Part shown: positions 1 through 5,685 of the stretch, in pieces | Position numbering within the stretch: position 1 is the first letter of the stretch | Layout of the letters: each line of letters opens with the position of its first letter | NCBI GenBank assembly: GCA_900547015.1 | Contig: URFD01000077.1 | Coordinates: forward strand, 1 to 7,744 | Length of the DNA: 7,744 nt | From: an uncultured Oscillospiraceae bacterium | GTDB taxonomy: Bacteria > Bacillota > Clostridia > Oscillospirales > Ruminococcaceae | Direction: 5' to 3' | Notes under the pieces: model-generated | Database searches by the model: none | What the model was told of the DNA's origin: nothing | What the model saw: the letters and a program-made list of their open reading frames with translations, nothing else | Program-made: the position numbers and the translations under genes

Positions 1-871
1 CAACCTGCACGTCTGTCAGGTAAAGTCGGCTTAATACCCCGGGAGTCACTTCCCCCTCCACTCCCCGTCCCAACATATCCCGCAACAAGCGGAAATCGGA
101 ACCATTCAATCTTCCGCTAATAGAAATCTCGGTTAATTGATATTTCTGTCGTTCGCTAATCACCTCCGACAACGTTCCCGGCTCCGAAACATATATCGCA
201 TTGTCCGTAATAAATTTCACCTCACTCGTGTATATCTCTCCCACAGCATTGGCGGCATAAGCCCGGACCACGTAGGATGTAGACAAATTCAAATCTGTCA
301 ACCGAGCCCTAAAAACGCCCTTTTCTCCCGACTCTGCAGCAACAAACAACTCTTCCGCAGAGGTCTCCTCCCGGTATTTGAATCCCAGAAAAGAAAGAGC
401 CTCGCCTCCATTCTCGACTAACACGCACTGCACGACTGCCGTCGTGGGTCCTTTATTAATCAAAACCATCTCTCCCAGCACGGGCTCCGTGTTCGGGGAT
501 GTACGAAAACGCAACATTCCCGTCCGTACCACACTACCTCCATTAGAAACTTCCAAGTAATAACCATACTCCGTTCCCGCCTTCAACCCCTCCAATGTAA
601 CCTCCGCACCCTCCTCCGTCCGGGTTGCTGCAACCTGTATCATCTCCTCCGGCGAACTTCCATACACGAAATAACAATCCCGTACCGTTCCCTCCCCGTT
701 CAGTACTATTTTCCCGGATAAACAGGCCTCATTCCGGGTAATTCCGGTAGCCTCATGCAAAGTCAGTGTCGGGGGTAAGACCGTGGGGTCCGTCTCGTTC
801 GAACAAGCCGTTCCCACCACCACACAGCAAATAATATAGAAATAAAACTTAGAATGACCCCTCGCCCTTTT
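1..871 (-). CDS. Partial Bacteroidales surface lipoprotein with two Fn3-like domains and the start of a leucine-rich repeat region
   Basis: This is an open frame on the minus strand running off the window at base 1; both ends are missing. Reading from about 871 down, it gives a basic stretch (KRARGHSK), a hydrophobic core (FYFYIICCVVVG) and a lipobox-like TAC followed by SNETDPT, with the acylated Cys at 803-805. This is the usual layout of Bacteroidetes lipoproteins. After the Cys come two fibronectin type III-like domains: roughly 770-500, ending in LRFRTSP, and roughly 490-205, with LTDLNLSTSYVVRAYAAN and EVKFITD. From about 195 to the edge, a segment containing GTLSEVI, LTEISISGRLNGSDFRLLRDM and LYLTDV resembles the N-terminal cap of BspA-like leucine-rich repeat proteins. 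It is probably an outer-surface binding or adhesion protein; the ligand cannot be told. No ATG, GTG or TTG precedes the hydrophobic core in frame: the codon before KRAR is TGC. The start has therefore been lost at the junction. The reading frame and family type are clear; the exact right end is inferred. Confidence 0.72.
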
Positions 872-890
872 GCAGGCGATGAGAATAGAA
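850..890. other. Junction between Bacteroidales-like and Clostridia-like sequence
   Basis: To the left, the minus strand encodes a lipoprotein whose signal peptide lacks a start codon. To the right, within about 20 bases, the leader and ribosome binding site of a Clostridia-type gene begin. The basic n-region of the signal peptide reads cleanly up to the codon at 869-871, and the next codon outward (872-874) is TGC where a Met would be expected. This puts the join near 870, give or take about 10 bases. No insertion sequence end, tRNA or target-site duplication is visible here. The breakpoint position is inference. Confidence 0.6.
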
Positions 891-894
891 AGGA
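889..894 (+). promoter_or_regulatory. Ribosome binding site of the NAD(P)H-hydrate repair gene
   Basis: AAAGGA lies 9 bases ahead of the ATG at 904. This fits the start chosen for the gene, whose protein begins with the family-typical MRIVTSKQMKQIE. Whatever promoter or upstream gene (in many Clostridia, acpS) preceded it is cut off by the junction. Confidence 0.6.
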
Positions 895-903
895 TTTGAG
901 CAC

Positions 904-2412
904 ATGAGAATTGTGACATCCAAGCAAATGAAACAAATCGAGCAGAATTCCATCCAGTACCAGATGAGCTTTCTGCGCCTGATGGAGAATGCCGGCTGTG
1001 CCGCTGCGCGCTTGATTGCGGACACTCTCCACGATGTCAACGGGTTAAACTTCGTCGTGTTCTGCGGCAAAGGCAACAACGGCGGAGACGGCTTTGTGGT
1101 TGCCCGCAAGCTCCACGAGCTGGGTGCAAATGCCGCTGTCGTTTTGACCGACGGCGAGCCCAAAACGGACGATGCCACACGGATGCTGGAGATTGTCCGG
1201 TCGATGGAGCTGCCTGTCTTTTCCTTTGAGGAAGAGCCGGAAATGGTCAACACCCTGATGGACAAGGTGGATGTCATTGTGGATGCCATCTTCGGAAGCG
1301 GCTTTCATGGGGAAATCGATATTCGCCGCCGCCAAATCACCTCGATGATTAACTCTGCGATTGCCGCAGTCTTTTCGCTCGACATCCCAAGCGGCATCAA
1401 CTGCGATACCGGAGAGGCCGCCGAGGATGCGGTCAATGCGGATTTCACGATTGCCTTCGACAGCTTTAAGCCCGCACATCTGCTGCCCAAATATCTGCCG
1501 CAGCTCGGTCAGGTTTCTCTGGCCGGTATCGGCATCGACCCTCTGGCCTATGAGGGTATCGAACAGAACCACTTTGTCGCTGACGAGGATTGGGTTTACT
1601 CCCGCATCCCACAGCGCAGCCCGGACGCACACAAGACCTCTACCGGACGCCTGCTCAATATTGCCGGTGGCATCGGCTGCACCGGCGCAGCTGTTCTTTC
1701 CTCCACTGCCGCTTTGCGCAGCGGAGCCGGTTATGTTGTGACTGCCGTTCCACAGGCCATCTATCCCCTCGTTGCGCCCAGCCTGATTCAGTCCCCCTTC
1801 TGCTTTGTTGAAACAGCCGCCGATGTTTCCAGCGCGCTCAACGGAGCATCTGCCGTTGCCATTGGTTGTGGTATGGGCACCGGTCAGCGTCAGCGCGGCA
1901 TCTTGGAGGAGGTGCTGTATCTTGCCAAATGCCCGGTCATCATCGATGCAGATGGCATAAACAATCTGGCGATGGACATATCCATAGTATCGGATGCAAA
2001 ATGCCCTGTTGTCCTGACCCCGCACTTTGGAGAGATGGCAAAGATTTGCCGGACCACCGTTCAGGAGATTCAAAAGGCTCCTCTGCTCTGCGCGCAGGAG
2101 CTGGCCGCCCAGCTGAAGGCGACCATCGTTCTCAAGGGAGCGCACACCATCGTTGCTTCTCCGGACGGACGCACCTTCCTCAACCAGACCGGCAACCCCG
2201 GACTTGCCAAAGCAGGAAGCGGCGATATCCTGACCGGCATCCTCTCCTCGTTGATTTCTCAGGGAATGTCTGCCTTTGATGCCGCTGTCTGTGCTGTCTA
2301 TCTGCATGGTGCTGCCGCCGACCGCTGCGTCGAGCGGATGTCCGAATATTTCATGCAGCCTGATGACATCCTCATCGACCTTGGTCGTCTGTTCAAGGAG
2401 CATATCCGCTGA
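904..2412 (+). CDS. nnr: Bifunctional NAD(P)H-hydrate epimerase / ADP-dependent NAD(P)H-hydrate dehydratase
   Basis: This cytosolic enzyme of 502 residues repairs NADH and NADPH that have been hydrated by heat or by side reactions. The N-terminal YjeF_N domain (about 1-215) interconverts the R and S hydrates. The C-terminal carbohydrate-kinase-like domain (about 235-500) dehydrates the S form using ADP. Visible epimerase motifs are GKGNNGGDG at 55-63, DAIFGSG at 127-133 and SLDIPSG at 158-164. Dehydratase motifs are HKTSTGRLLNIAGG from 243, GCGMGTG at 321-327, DADGIN at 348-353, TPHFGEM at 373-379, LKGAHT near 410, and GNPGLAKAGSGDILTG at 430-445, with Asp441 as the expected catalytic base. 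Length is normal for the fused form and both halves look intact. The next gene follows after 74 bases on the same strand with no clear terminator between, so the two are probably co-transcribed. The run of seven T after the stop has no convincing hairpin before it. The only doubt is the symbol, since nnrD, nnrE, nnr and yjeF are all used. Confidence 0.96.
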   Translation: MRIVTSKQMKQIEQNSIQYQMSFLRLMENAGCAAARLIADTLHDVNGLNFVVFCGKGNNGGDGFVVARKLHELGANAAVVLTDGEPKTDDATRMLEIVRSMELPVFSFEEEPEMVNTLMDKVDVIVDAIFGSGFHGEIDIRRRQITSMINSAIAAVFSLDIPSGINCDTGEAAEDAVNADFTIAFDSFKPAHLLPKYLPQLGQVSLAGIGIDPLAYEGIEQNHFVADEDWVYSRIPQRSPDAHKTSTGRLLNIAGGIGCTGAAVLSSTAALRSGAGYVVTAVPQAIYPLVAPSLIQSPFCFVETAADVSSALNGASAVAIGCGMGTGQRQRGILEEVLYLAKCPVIIDADGINNLAMDISIVSDAKCPVVLTPHFGEMAKICRTTVQEIQKAPLLCAQELAAQLKATIVLKGAHTIVASPDGRTFLNQTGNPGLAKAGSGDILTGILSSLISQGMSAFDAAVCAVYLHGAAADRCVERMSEYFMQPDDILIDLGRLFKEHIR

Positions 2413-2437
2413 GTTTTTTTACCCTACATTTTTGATG

Positions 2438-2504
2438 ATGGGACATTTTTGCATCCGCTCTGATTTTTCTTTCAGGAGGCGGTATTATGCCAAAAATGTC
2501 CCAT
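2438..2504 (+). repeat. 14-bp perfect inverted repeat bracketing the ribosome binding site and start codon
   Basis: ATGGGACATTTTTG at 2438-2451 is exactly complementary to CAAAAATGTCCCAT at 2491-2504, with a 39-base loop. The loop holds the AGGAGG (2474-2479) and the ATG (2487-2489). The right arm covers codons 2 to 6 of the downstream gene. In the mRNA this would place a stem directly after the start codon, where it could slow ribosome loading or be opened by translation or a binding factor. A second copy of ACATTTTTG at 2426-2434 precedes the left arm. The repeat is seen directly; a regulatory role is inference. Confidence 0.55.
2474..2479 (+). promoter_or_regulatory. Ribosome binding site of the LolA/GerS-like gene
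   Basis: A full AGGAGG stands 7 bases before the ATG at 2487 and decides that start over the second in-frame ATG at 2496. It lies in the loop of the inverted repeat at 2438-2504. Confidence 0.8.
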
Positions 2505-3080
2505 TTTCTTTCCAAAAAAGGAATCGGTGTCCTGCTCCTGATTCTGGCAATCGTTGCAGGCGCCCTCGCTCTGTCCCACTTTTCCCTAAACAAAGCAGAC
2601 AGCCGACCGGAGCAGCAGCTGTCCCGACTGGCTGCCAATCTGTCCGGCGGGTTCAAGGCCCAGCTGGAAATCAGCTGCGACGGCTTCTCTGCCAATGCTG
2701 ATTTCCAGCAGCAGTATCTGGGAGACTGTCAGTTTCGTTTTACCTCTCCTCCCTCTCTGGACGGATTTGTGCTGACCGTGCGCGAAGGTCAAGCCGAGCT
2801 TTCCTATCGGGGATTGGCCTCCACCCAAAATACCGACCAGTTCTTTTCCTCCTCCGGAGCAGGGCTGTTTTTGGAGGCGCTTCAAGGGCTCAGCAATCCC
2901 CAAGGTCTACAATGCGAGCAGGCGGACGGTCAGCTTCTCCTGTCTCTGCCCTCCGGCGAAAACGAGAATCGATTGTTAGCTGTGGTCGATGCCGAGAGCG
3001 GTACTCCGGTTTCGGTCGAATTTCCGCAGGAGGGCTGTGTCATCCGGCTGAACGAGGTGACCTTCTCCTGTGCCCAGTAA
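2487..3080 (+). CDS. Membrane-anchored extracytoplasmic protein, LolA/GerS-like
   Basis: The protein has 197 residues. A short basic N-terminus (MPKMSHFLSKKG) is followed by one hydrophobic segment at about 13-32 (VLLLILAIVAGALAL), with no lipobox Cys, so it is either an uncleaved anchor or a signal peptide. The rest (about 40-197) should lie outside the membrane. It has the alternating strand pattern of LolA-type folds: FKAQLEISCDGFSANADF, CQFRFTSPPSLDGFVLTV, then GQAELSYRGL, and a C-terminal VIRLNEVTFS strand. In other Clostridia, LolA-like proteins such as the germination lipoprotein GerS are known near alanine racemase genes, and I recall LolA-like genes beside acpS/nnr as well. That makes a role in envelope or spore-cortex biology possible but unproven. 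It carries five Cys (64, 81, 143, 184, 195), all outside the anchor. It lies downstream of the NAD(P)H repair gene and is closed by a strong terminator directly after its stop. The gene itself is secure; the family assignment is tentative and rests on pattern, not on a signature motif. Confidence 0.85.
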   Translation: MPKMSHFLSKKGIGVLLLILAIVAGALALSHFSLNKADSRPEQQLSRLAANLSGGFKAQLEISCDGFSANADFQQQYLGDCQFRFTSPPSLDGFVLTVREGQAELSYRGLASTQNTDQFFSSSGAGLFLEALQGLSNPQGLQCEQADGQLLLSLPSGENENRLLAVVDAESGTPVSVEFPQEGCVIRLNEVTFSCAQ

Positions 3081-3081
3081 C

Positions 3082-3120
3082 AAAGGTGGTTCCTTTTTCA
3101 AGGAACCACCTTTTGTTTTT
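3082..3120 (+). terminator. Rho-independent terminator after the LolA/GerS-like gene
   Basis: AAAGGTGGTTCCTT (3082-3095) pairs perfectly with AAGGAACCACCTTT (3100-3113) around a TTTC loop, followed by a T-rich tail (TTTTGTTTTT, 3111-3120). It starts one base after the TAA stop at 3078-3080. It should end the transcript of the two upstream genes and separate them from feoAB. On the minus strand the tail is poorer, so it is mainly a plus-strand terminator. Confidence 0.93.
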
Positions 3121-3176
3121 CCGAATAGAATACAACAGCATCGCTCCCGTCCGAGCTGCTGAATCTATTCTTCTGC

Positions 3177-3183
3177 AAAGGAG
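3177..3183 (+). promoter_or_regulatory. Ribosome binding site of feoA
   Basis: AAAGGAG lies 8 bases ahead of the ATG at 3192. Between the terminator tail (3120) and this site there are only 56 bases, which must hold the feoAB promoter. I see a TAGAAT at 3126-3131 but no -35 at the right distance. There is no recognisable Fur or DtxR/IdeR-type palindrome either. Confidence 0.8.
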
Positions 3184-3191
3184 TTTCAACT

Positions 3192-3461
3192 ATGTCAACA
3201 GAAGCCATTACCAGCCTTTCCCAGCTGACCGTCGGACAAAGCGGACAGGTCACCGAGCTGCACCTCGGCGGTGAGATGCGCCGCCGTTTGCAGGACCTCG
3301 GCGTGATTGAAGGGACCCGCATCCGCTGTCTGCAACGAAGCATCTTCGGCGACCCCTGTGCCTACCTGATTCGCGGTGCGGTGATTGCCCTGCGAAATCA
3401 CGACTCCCGACAGATTTTCGTCCGCACTCTGCCGCTTTCCCACTCCGGGCAATCGAGGTGA
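3192..3461 (+). CDS. feoA: FeoA, ferrous iron transport accessory protein
   Basis: A small cytosolic SH3-like protein of 89 residues that works with the ferrous iron transporter FeoB, probably by contacting its cytosolic domain. The family pattern is clear: LTVGQSGQVTEL, then GGEMRRRLQDLGVIEGTRI at about 26-44, GDPCAYLIRGAVIALR at about 53-68, and a final strand ending in IFVRTL. The last ten or so residues (PLSHSGQSR) form a short tail beyond the usual end. It is the first gene of its transcript, following a terminator. Its TGA at 3459-3461 lies inside the ribosome binding region of feoB, so the two are almost certainly translationally coupled. Only one FeoA is present here, while some Clostridia carry two in tandem before FeoB. 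Confidence 0.95.
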   Translation: MSTEAITSLSQLTVGQSGQVTELHLGGEMRRRLQDLGVIEGTRIRCLQRSIFGDPCAYLIRGAVIALRNHDSRQIFVRTLPLSHSGQSR

Positions 3462-3463
3462 GG
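3455..3463 (+). promoter_or_regulatory. Ribosome binding site deciding the feoB start
   Basis: GAGGTGAGG at 3455-3463 stands just before the ATG at 3467; the GAGGTG part is 6 bases away. This favours the ATG over the in-frame GTG at 3458, which overlaps the feoA stop as GTGA but has no such site before it. It includes the feoA stop codon, which is typical of coupled re-initiation. Confidence 0.65.
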
Positions 3464-3466
3464 CTG

Positions 3467-5617
3467 ATGGGACTGACTGTCGATTCTACTGGATACGCTG
3501 TCCAAAACCCGGTCGGCGCGCCCTTTCTCCAAAAGCTGCACGAGGATGATTTGGTCATCGCCCTTGCCGGAAATCCCAATGTTGGGAAAAGCACCATCTT
3601 CAATGCACTGACCGGCCTGCACCAGCACACCGGAAACTGGCCCGGCAAAACCGTGGTCAACGCCTGCGGACTCTGTGAGCGTCAGGGACAGGGATACCTT
3701 CTGGTTGACCTGCCCGGCACCTATTCCATCATGGCACATTCCCCCGAGGAGGCCACCGCGCGGGACTTTCTCTGCTTTGGGAAAAGCGATGCCGCAGTTG
3801 TCGTCTGCGATGCCACCTGTCTGGAACGAAACCTCAACCTCGTCCTTCAGGTCATGCAGATTACCTCCAAAACGGTGCTGTGTTTAAACCTCATGGATGA
3901 GGCAAAGAAAAAGCAGATTTCCATCGACACCGCTCTGCTCGCTCAAAAGCTGGGCATCCCGGTTGTCTGCACCACCGCACGGGAGGAAACGGGACTGGAT
4001 GAGCTTCTTGCTGCCGTCCGTTTGGCAGCGCAAAATCCTACTGTTCTACCCGACCCCGTTGCCCTGCCTGCGGACATCGAGCAGGCGCTGCCGCCTTTGT
4101 GTCAGGAGCTGGAAAAGCTGGTTTCACCGGCTCTGTCGCCGCGATGGGTTGCCCTTCGTCTGCTCTGTCCGGATGACGGAATCCTCGATGGCCTTCGGGA
4201 TTTTCTGGGTCGGGACCTGCTGGACATTCCCGAAATCGCAGCCGCTGCCCAAAGCACTTGGCAGCTTCTGCAACAGCAGCACTACACCAGACAATCCCTT
4301 CGAGATTGTCTGGTTCGCTCTCTGGTTCACCGAGCAGAACAGCTGTGTGCCGCCTGTGTCTTTTCCGCCCCAAGTCCCTGCGCTCCGCGCCAGCTGGACC
4401 AAAGGCTTGACCGGATTTTTCTCAGCCCCAAAAGCGGAATCCCGATTATGATTCTGCTGCTGTTTTTCATCTTCTGGCTGACCATCACCGGAGCTAACTA
4501 CCCTTCCTCGCTGCTGGCAGATGGGCTGTTTTGGATTCAGGAACGGCTCAGTGACCTGTTTTTCCTCCTGCACGCACCCGACTGGCTGCACGGAGCTTTG
4601 GTACTTGGGGTCTACCGTGTTCTTGCGTGGGTCATTTCGGTCATGCTGCCCCCGATGGCAATCTTCTTTCCACTCTTCACCCTGCTGGAGGATTTCGGAT
4701 ATCTGCCCCGCGTCGCCTTCAATCTGGACCATTGTTTCCAAAAGGCGAATGCCTGCGGCAAACAGGCTCTGACCATGTGCATGGGATTTGGGTGCAACGC
4801 TGCCGGTGTTGTGGGCTGCCGCATCATCGACTCCCCACGAGAGCGTCTGATTGCCATTCTGACCAATTCGCTGGTTCCCTGCAACGGACGCTTTCCCTCT
4901 CTGATTGCCCTGATTTCCATGTTCTTTGTGCTGGGGCAAAGCTCCCTGCTGTCCGCCCTCATCCTAACCGGAGTGATTCTTCTGTCGGTGGCCATGACCT
5001 TTCTCTCCTCCCGAGTTCTGTCCCGCACCATTTTAAAGGGTCAGCCCTCCTCCTTCGCGCTGGAGCTTCCGCCTTATCGCCGACCGCAGATTGGCAAGGT
5101 AATCGTCCGCTCCATCTTTGACCGAACCCTGTTCGTGCTGGGACGGGCAGCCGCTGTCGCCGCTCCCGCCGGGCTGTTCATCTGGCTGCTCGCGAATTTT
5201 TCTCTGGGCGGCCAAAGCATCCTGAGCCATCTTTCGTCCCTACTGGACCCCTTTGCCCGATGGTTCGGCATCGACGGTGTCATCCTGCTGGCATTCCTGT
5301 TGGGCTTTCCGGCAAACGAAATCGTCTTTCCTCTCATTGTGATGGGCTACCTGCAAAGCGGTGTCCTTGCCGAAACTGGCACCCTCCCGGAACTGCACGA
5401 GCTGCTGGTGTCAAACGGCTGGACGGTCTGGACAGCAGTTTCCACCATGATTCTCTGCCTGTTCCACTGGCCCTGCTCCACCACCTGCCTGACCATCCGC
5501 AAGGAAACCGGAAGCCTGCGCTGGACTGCTCTGTCCATCCTGCTCCCCACCGTCATCGGATTTTCGCTCTGCCTGATTCTAAATCTTCTGGTTTGTGCGT
5601 TGACCCAATTGGGCTAA
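3467..5617 (+). CDS. feoB: FeoB, ferrous iron transporter with GTPase domain
   Basis: An inner-membrane Fe(II) uptake protein of 716 residues from this start, or 719 from the GTG at 3458. I chose the ATG because of its ribosome binding site and because MGLT...STG is the beginning I recall for Clostridia-type FeoB. The G domain shows G1 GNPNVGKS at 35-42, the G2 Thr at 62 within NWPGKTV, G3 DLPG at 81-84, G4 NLMD at 141-144 and a G5-like CTTAR from 168. A helical GDI-like linker follows (about 190-300), then the membrane part from about 324 (GIPIMILLLFFIFWL) to about 709. Two pore repeats are visible: LEDFGYLPRVAF with CMGFGCNAAGVVGC (438 on), and a later GFPANEIVFPLI. The motif PCNGRFP at 471-477 stands where many proteobacterial FeoB have a CGARLP sequence. 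Start and stop are intact and length is normal. There is no FeoC downstream: the gene runs into a terminator and a convergent neighbour. Confidence 0.97.
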   Translation: MGLTVDSTGYAVQNPVGAPFLQKLHEDDLVIALAGNPNVGKSTIFNALTGLHQHTGNWPGKTVVNACGLCERQGQGYLLVDLPGTYSIMAHSPEEATARDFLCFGKSDAAVVVCDATCLERNLNLVLQVMQITSKTVLCLNLMDEAKKKQISIDTALLAQKLGIPVVCTTAREETGLDELLAAVRLAAQNPTVLPDPVALPADIEQALPPLCQELEKLVSPALSPRWVALRLLCPDDGILDGLRDFLGRDLLDIPEIAAAAQSTWQLLQQQHYTRQSLRDCLVRSLVHRAEQLCAACVFSAPSPCAPRQLDQRLDRIFLSPKSGIPIMILLLFFIFWLTITGANYPSSLLADGLFWIQERLSDLFFLLHAPDWLHGALVLGVYRVLAWVISVMLPPMAIFFPLFTLLEDFGYLPRVAFNLDHCFQKANACGKQALTMCMGFGCNAAGVVGCRIIDSPRERLIAILTNSLVPCNGRFPSLIALISMFFVLGQSSLLSALILTGVILLSVAMTFLSSRVLSRTILKGQPSSFALELPPYRRPQIGKVIVRSIFDRTLFVLGRAAAVAAPAGLFIWLLANFSLGGQSILSHLSSLLDPFARWFGIDGVILLAFLLGFPANEIVFPLIVMGYLQSGVLAETGTLPELHELLVSNGWTVWTAVSTMILCLFHWPCSTTCLTIRKETGSLRWTALSILLPTVIGFSLCLILNLLVCALTQLG
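4286..4314 (+). repeat. Perfect 11-bp inverted repeat inside feoB
   Basis: ACCAGACAATC (4286-4296) and GATTGTCTGGT (4304-4314) are exact complements around a 7-base loop (CCTTCGA). The site encodes the end of the linker between the G domain and the membrane part of FeoB. No T-run follows, so it is not an ordinary terminator. The downstream bases repeat TCTGGTTC at 4310-4317 and 4320-4327. It may be an mRNA stability or pausing element, or chance. Confidence 0.5.
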
Positions 5618-5636
5618 GACCCTTCCGCATACCAAA

Positions 5637-5685
5637 AAGCTCCCTATGCCCCGAGGATATCAGGACATAGGGAGCTTGCTTTTTT
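5637..5685. terminator. Bidirectional terminator between feoB and the S9 peptidase gene
   Basis: AAGCTCCCTATG (5637-5648) pairs perfectly with CATAGGGAGCTT (5666-5677) around a 17-base loop. On the plus strand it is followed by GCTTTTTTATT, ending feoAB. On the minus strand the stem runs into GCTTTTTGG, ending the peptidase gene. The plus-strand T-run overlaps the peptidase stop codon (5684-5686), so the two convergent genes share one compact terminator. Confidence 0.92.

Noticed and set aside
137..560. Two short plus-strand frames in the left region
   Set aside because: They lie opposite the lipoprotein frame, whose translation gives coherent Fn3-like and lipoprotein features; the plus-strand products do not.
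858..899. Possible C-terminal tail of a lost upstream Clostridia gene (frame ending at TGA 897-899)
   Set aside because: Only about a dozen codons and across the junction; nothing to identify it.
1045..2403. Long open frame of 452 codons antisense to the NAD(P)H-hydrate repair gene
   Set aside because: It mirrors codon bias of a strongly supported gene, its translation shows no domain pattern, and it has no ribosome binding site that stands out.
2405..2425. Run of seven T after the nnr stop as a terminator
   Set aside because: No stable hairpin precedes it, only a few weak base pairs.
3121..3191. Metal riboswitch in the feoAB leader
   Set aside because: The leader is too short and lacks any multi-stem structure I could recognise.
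4124..4939. Antisense frame of 271 codons within feoB
   Set aside because: Low-complexity Gln/Gly-rich shadow of a clear membrane protein gene; no recognisable motif.
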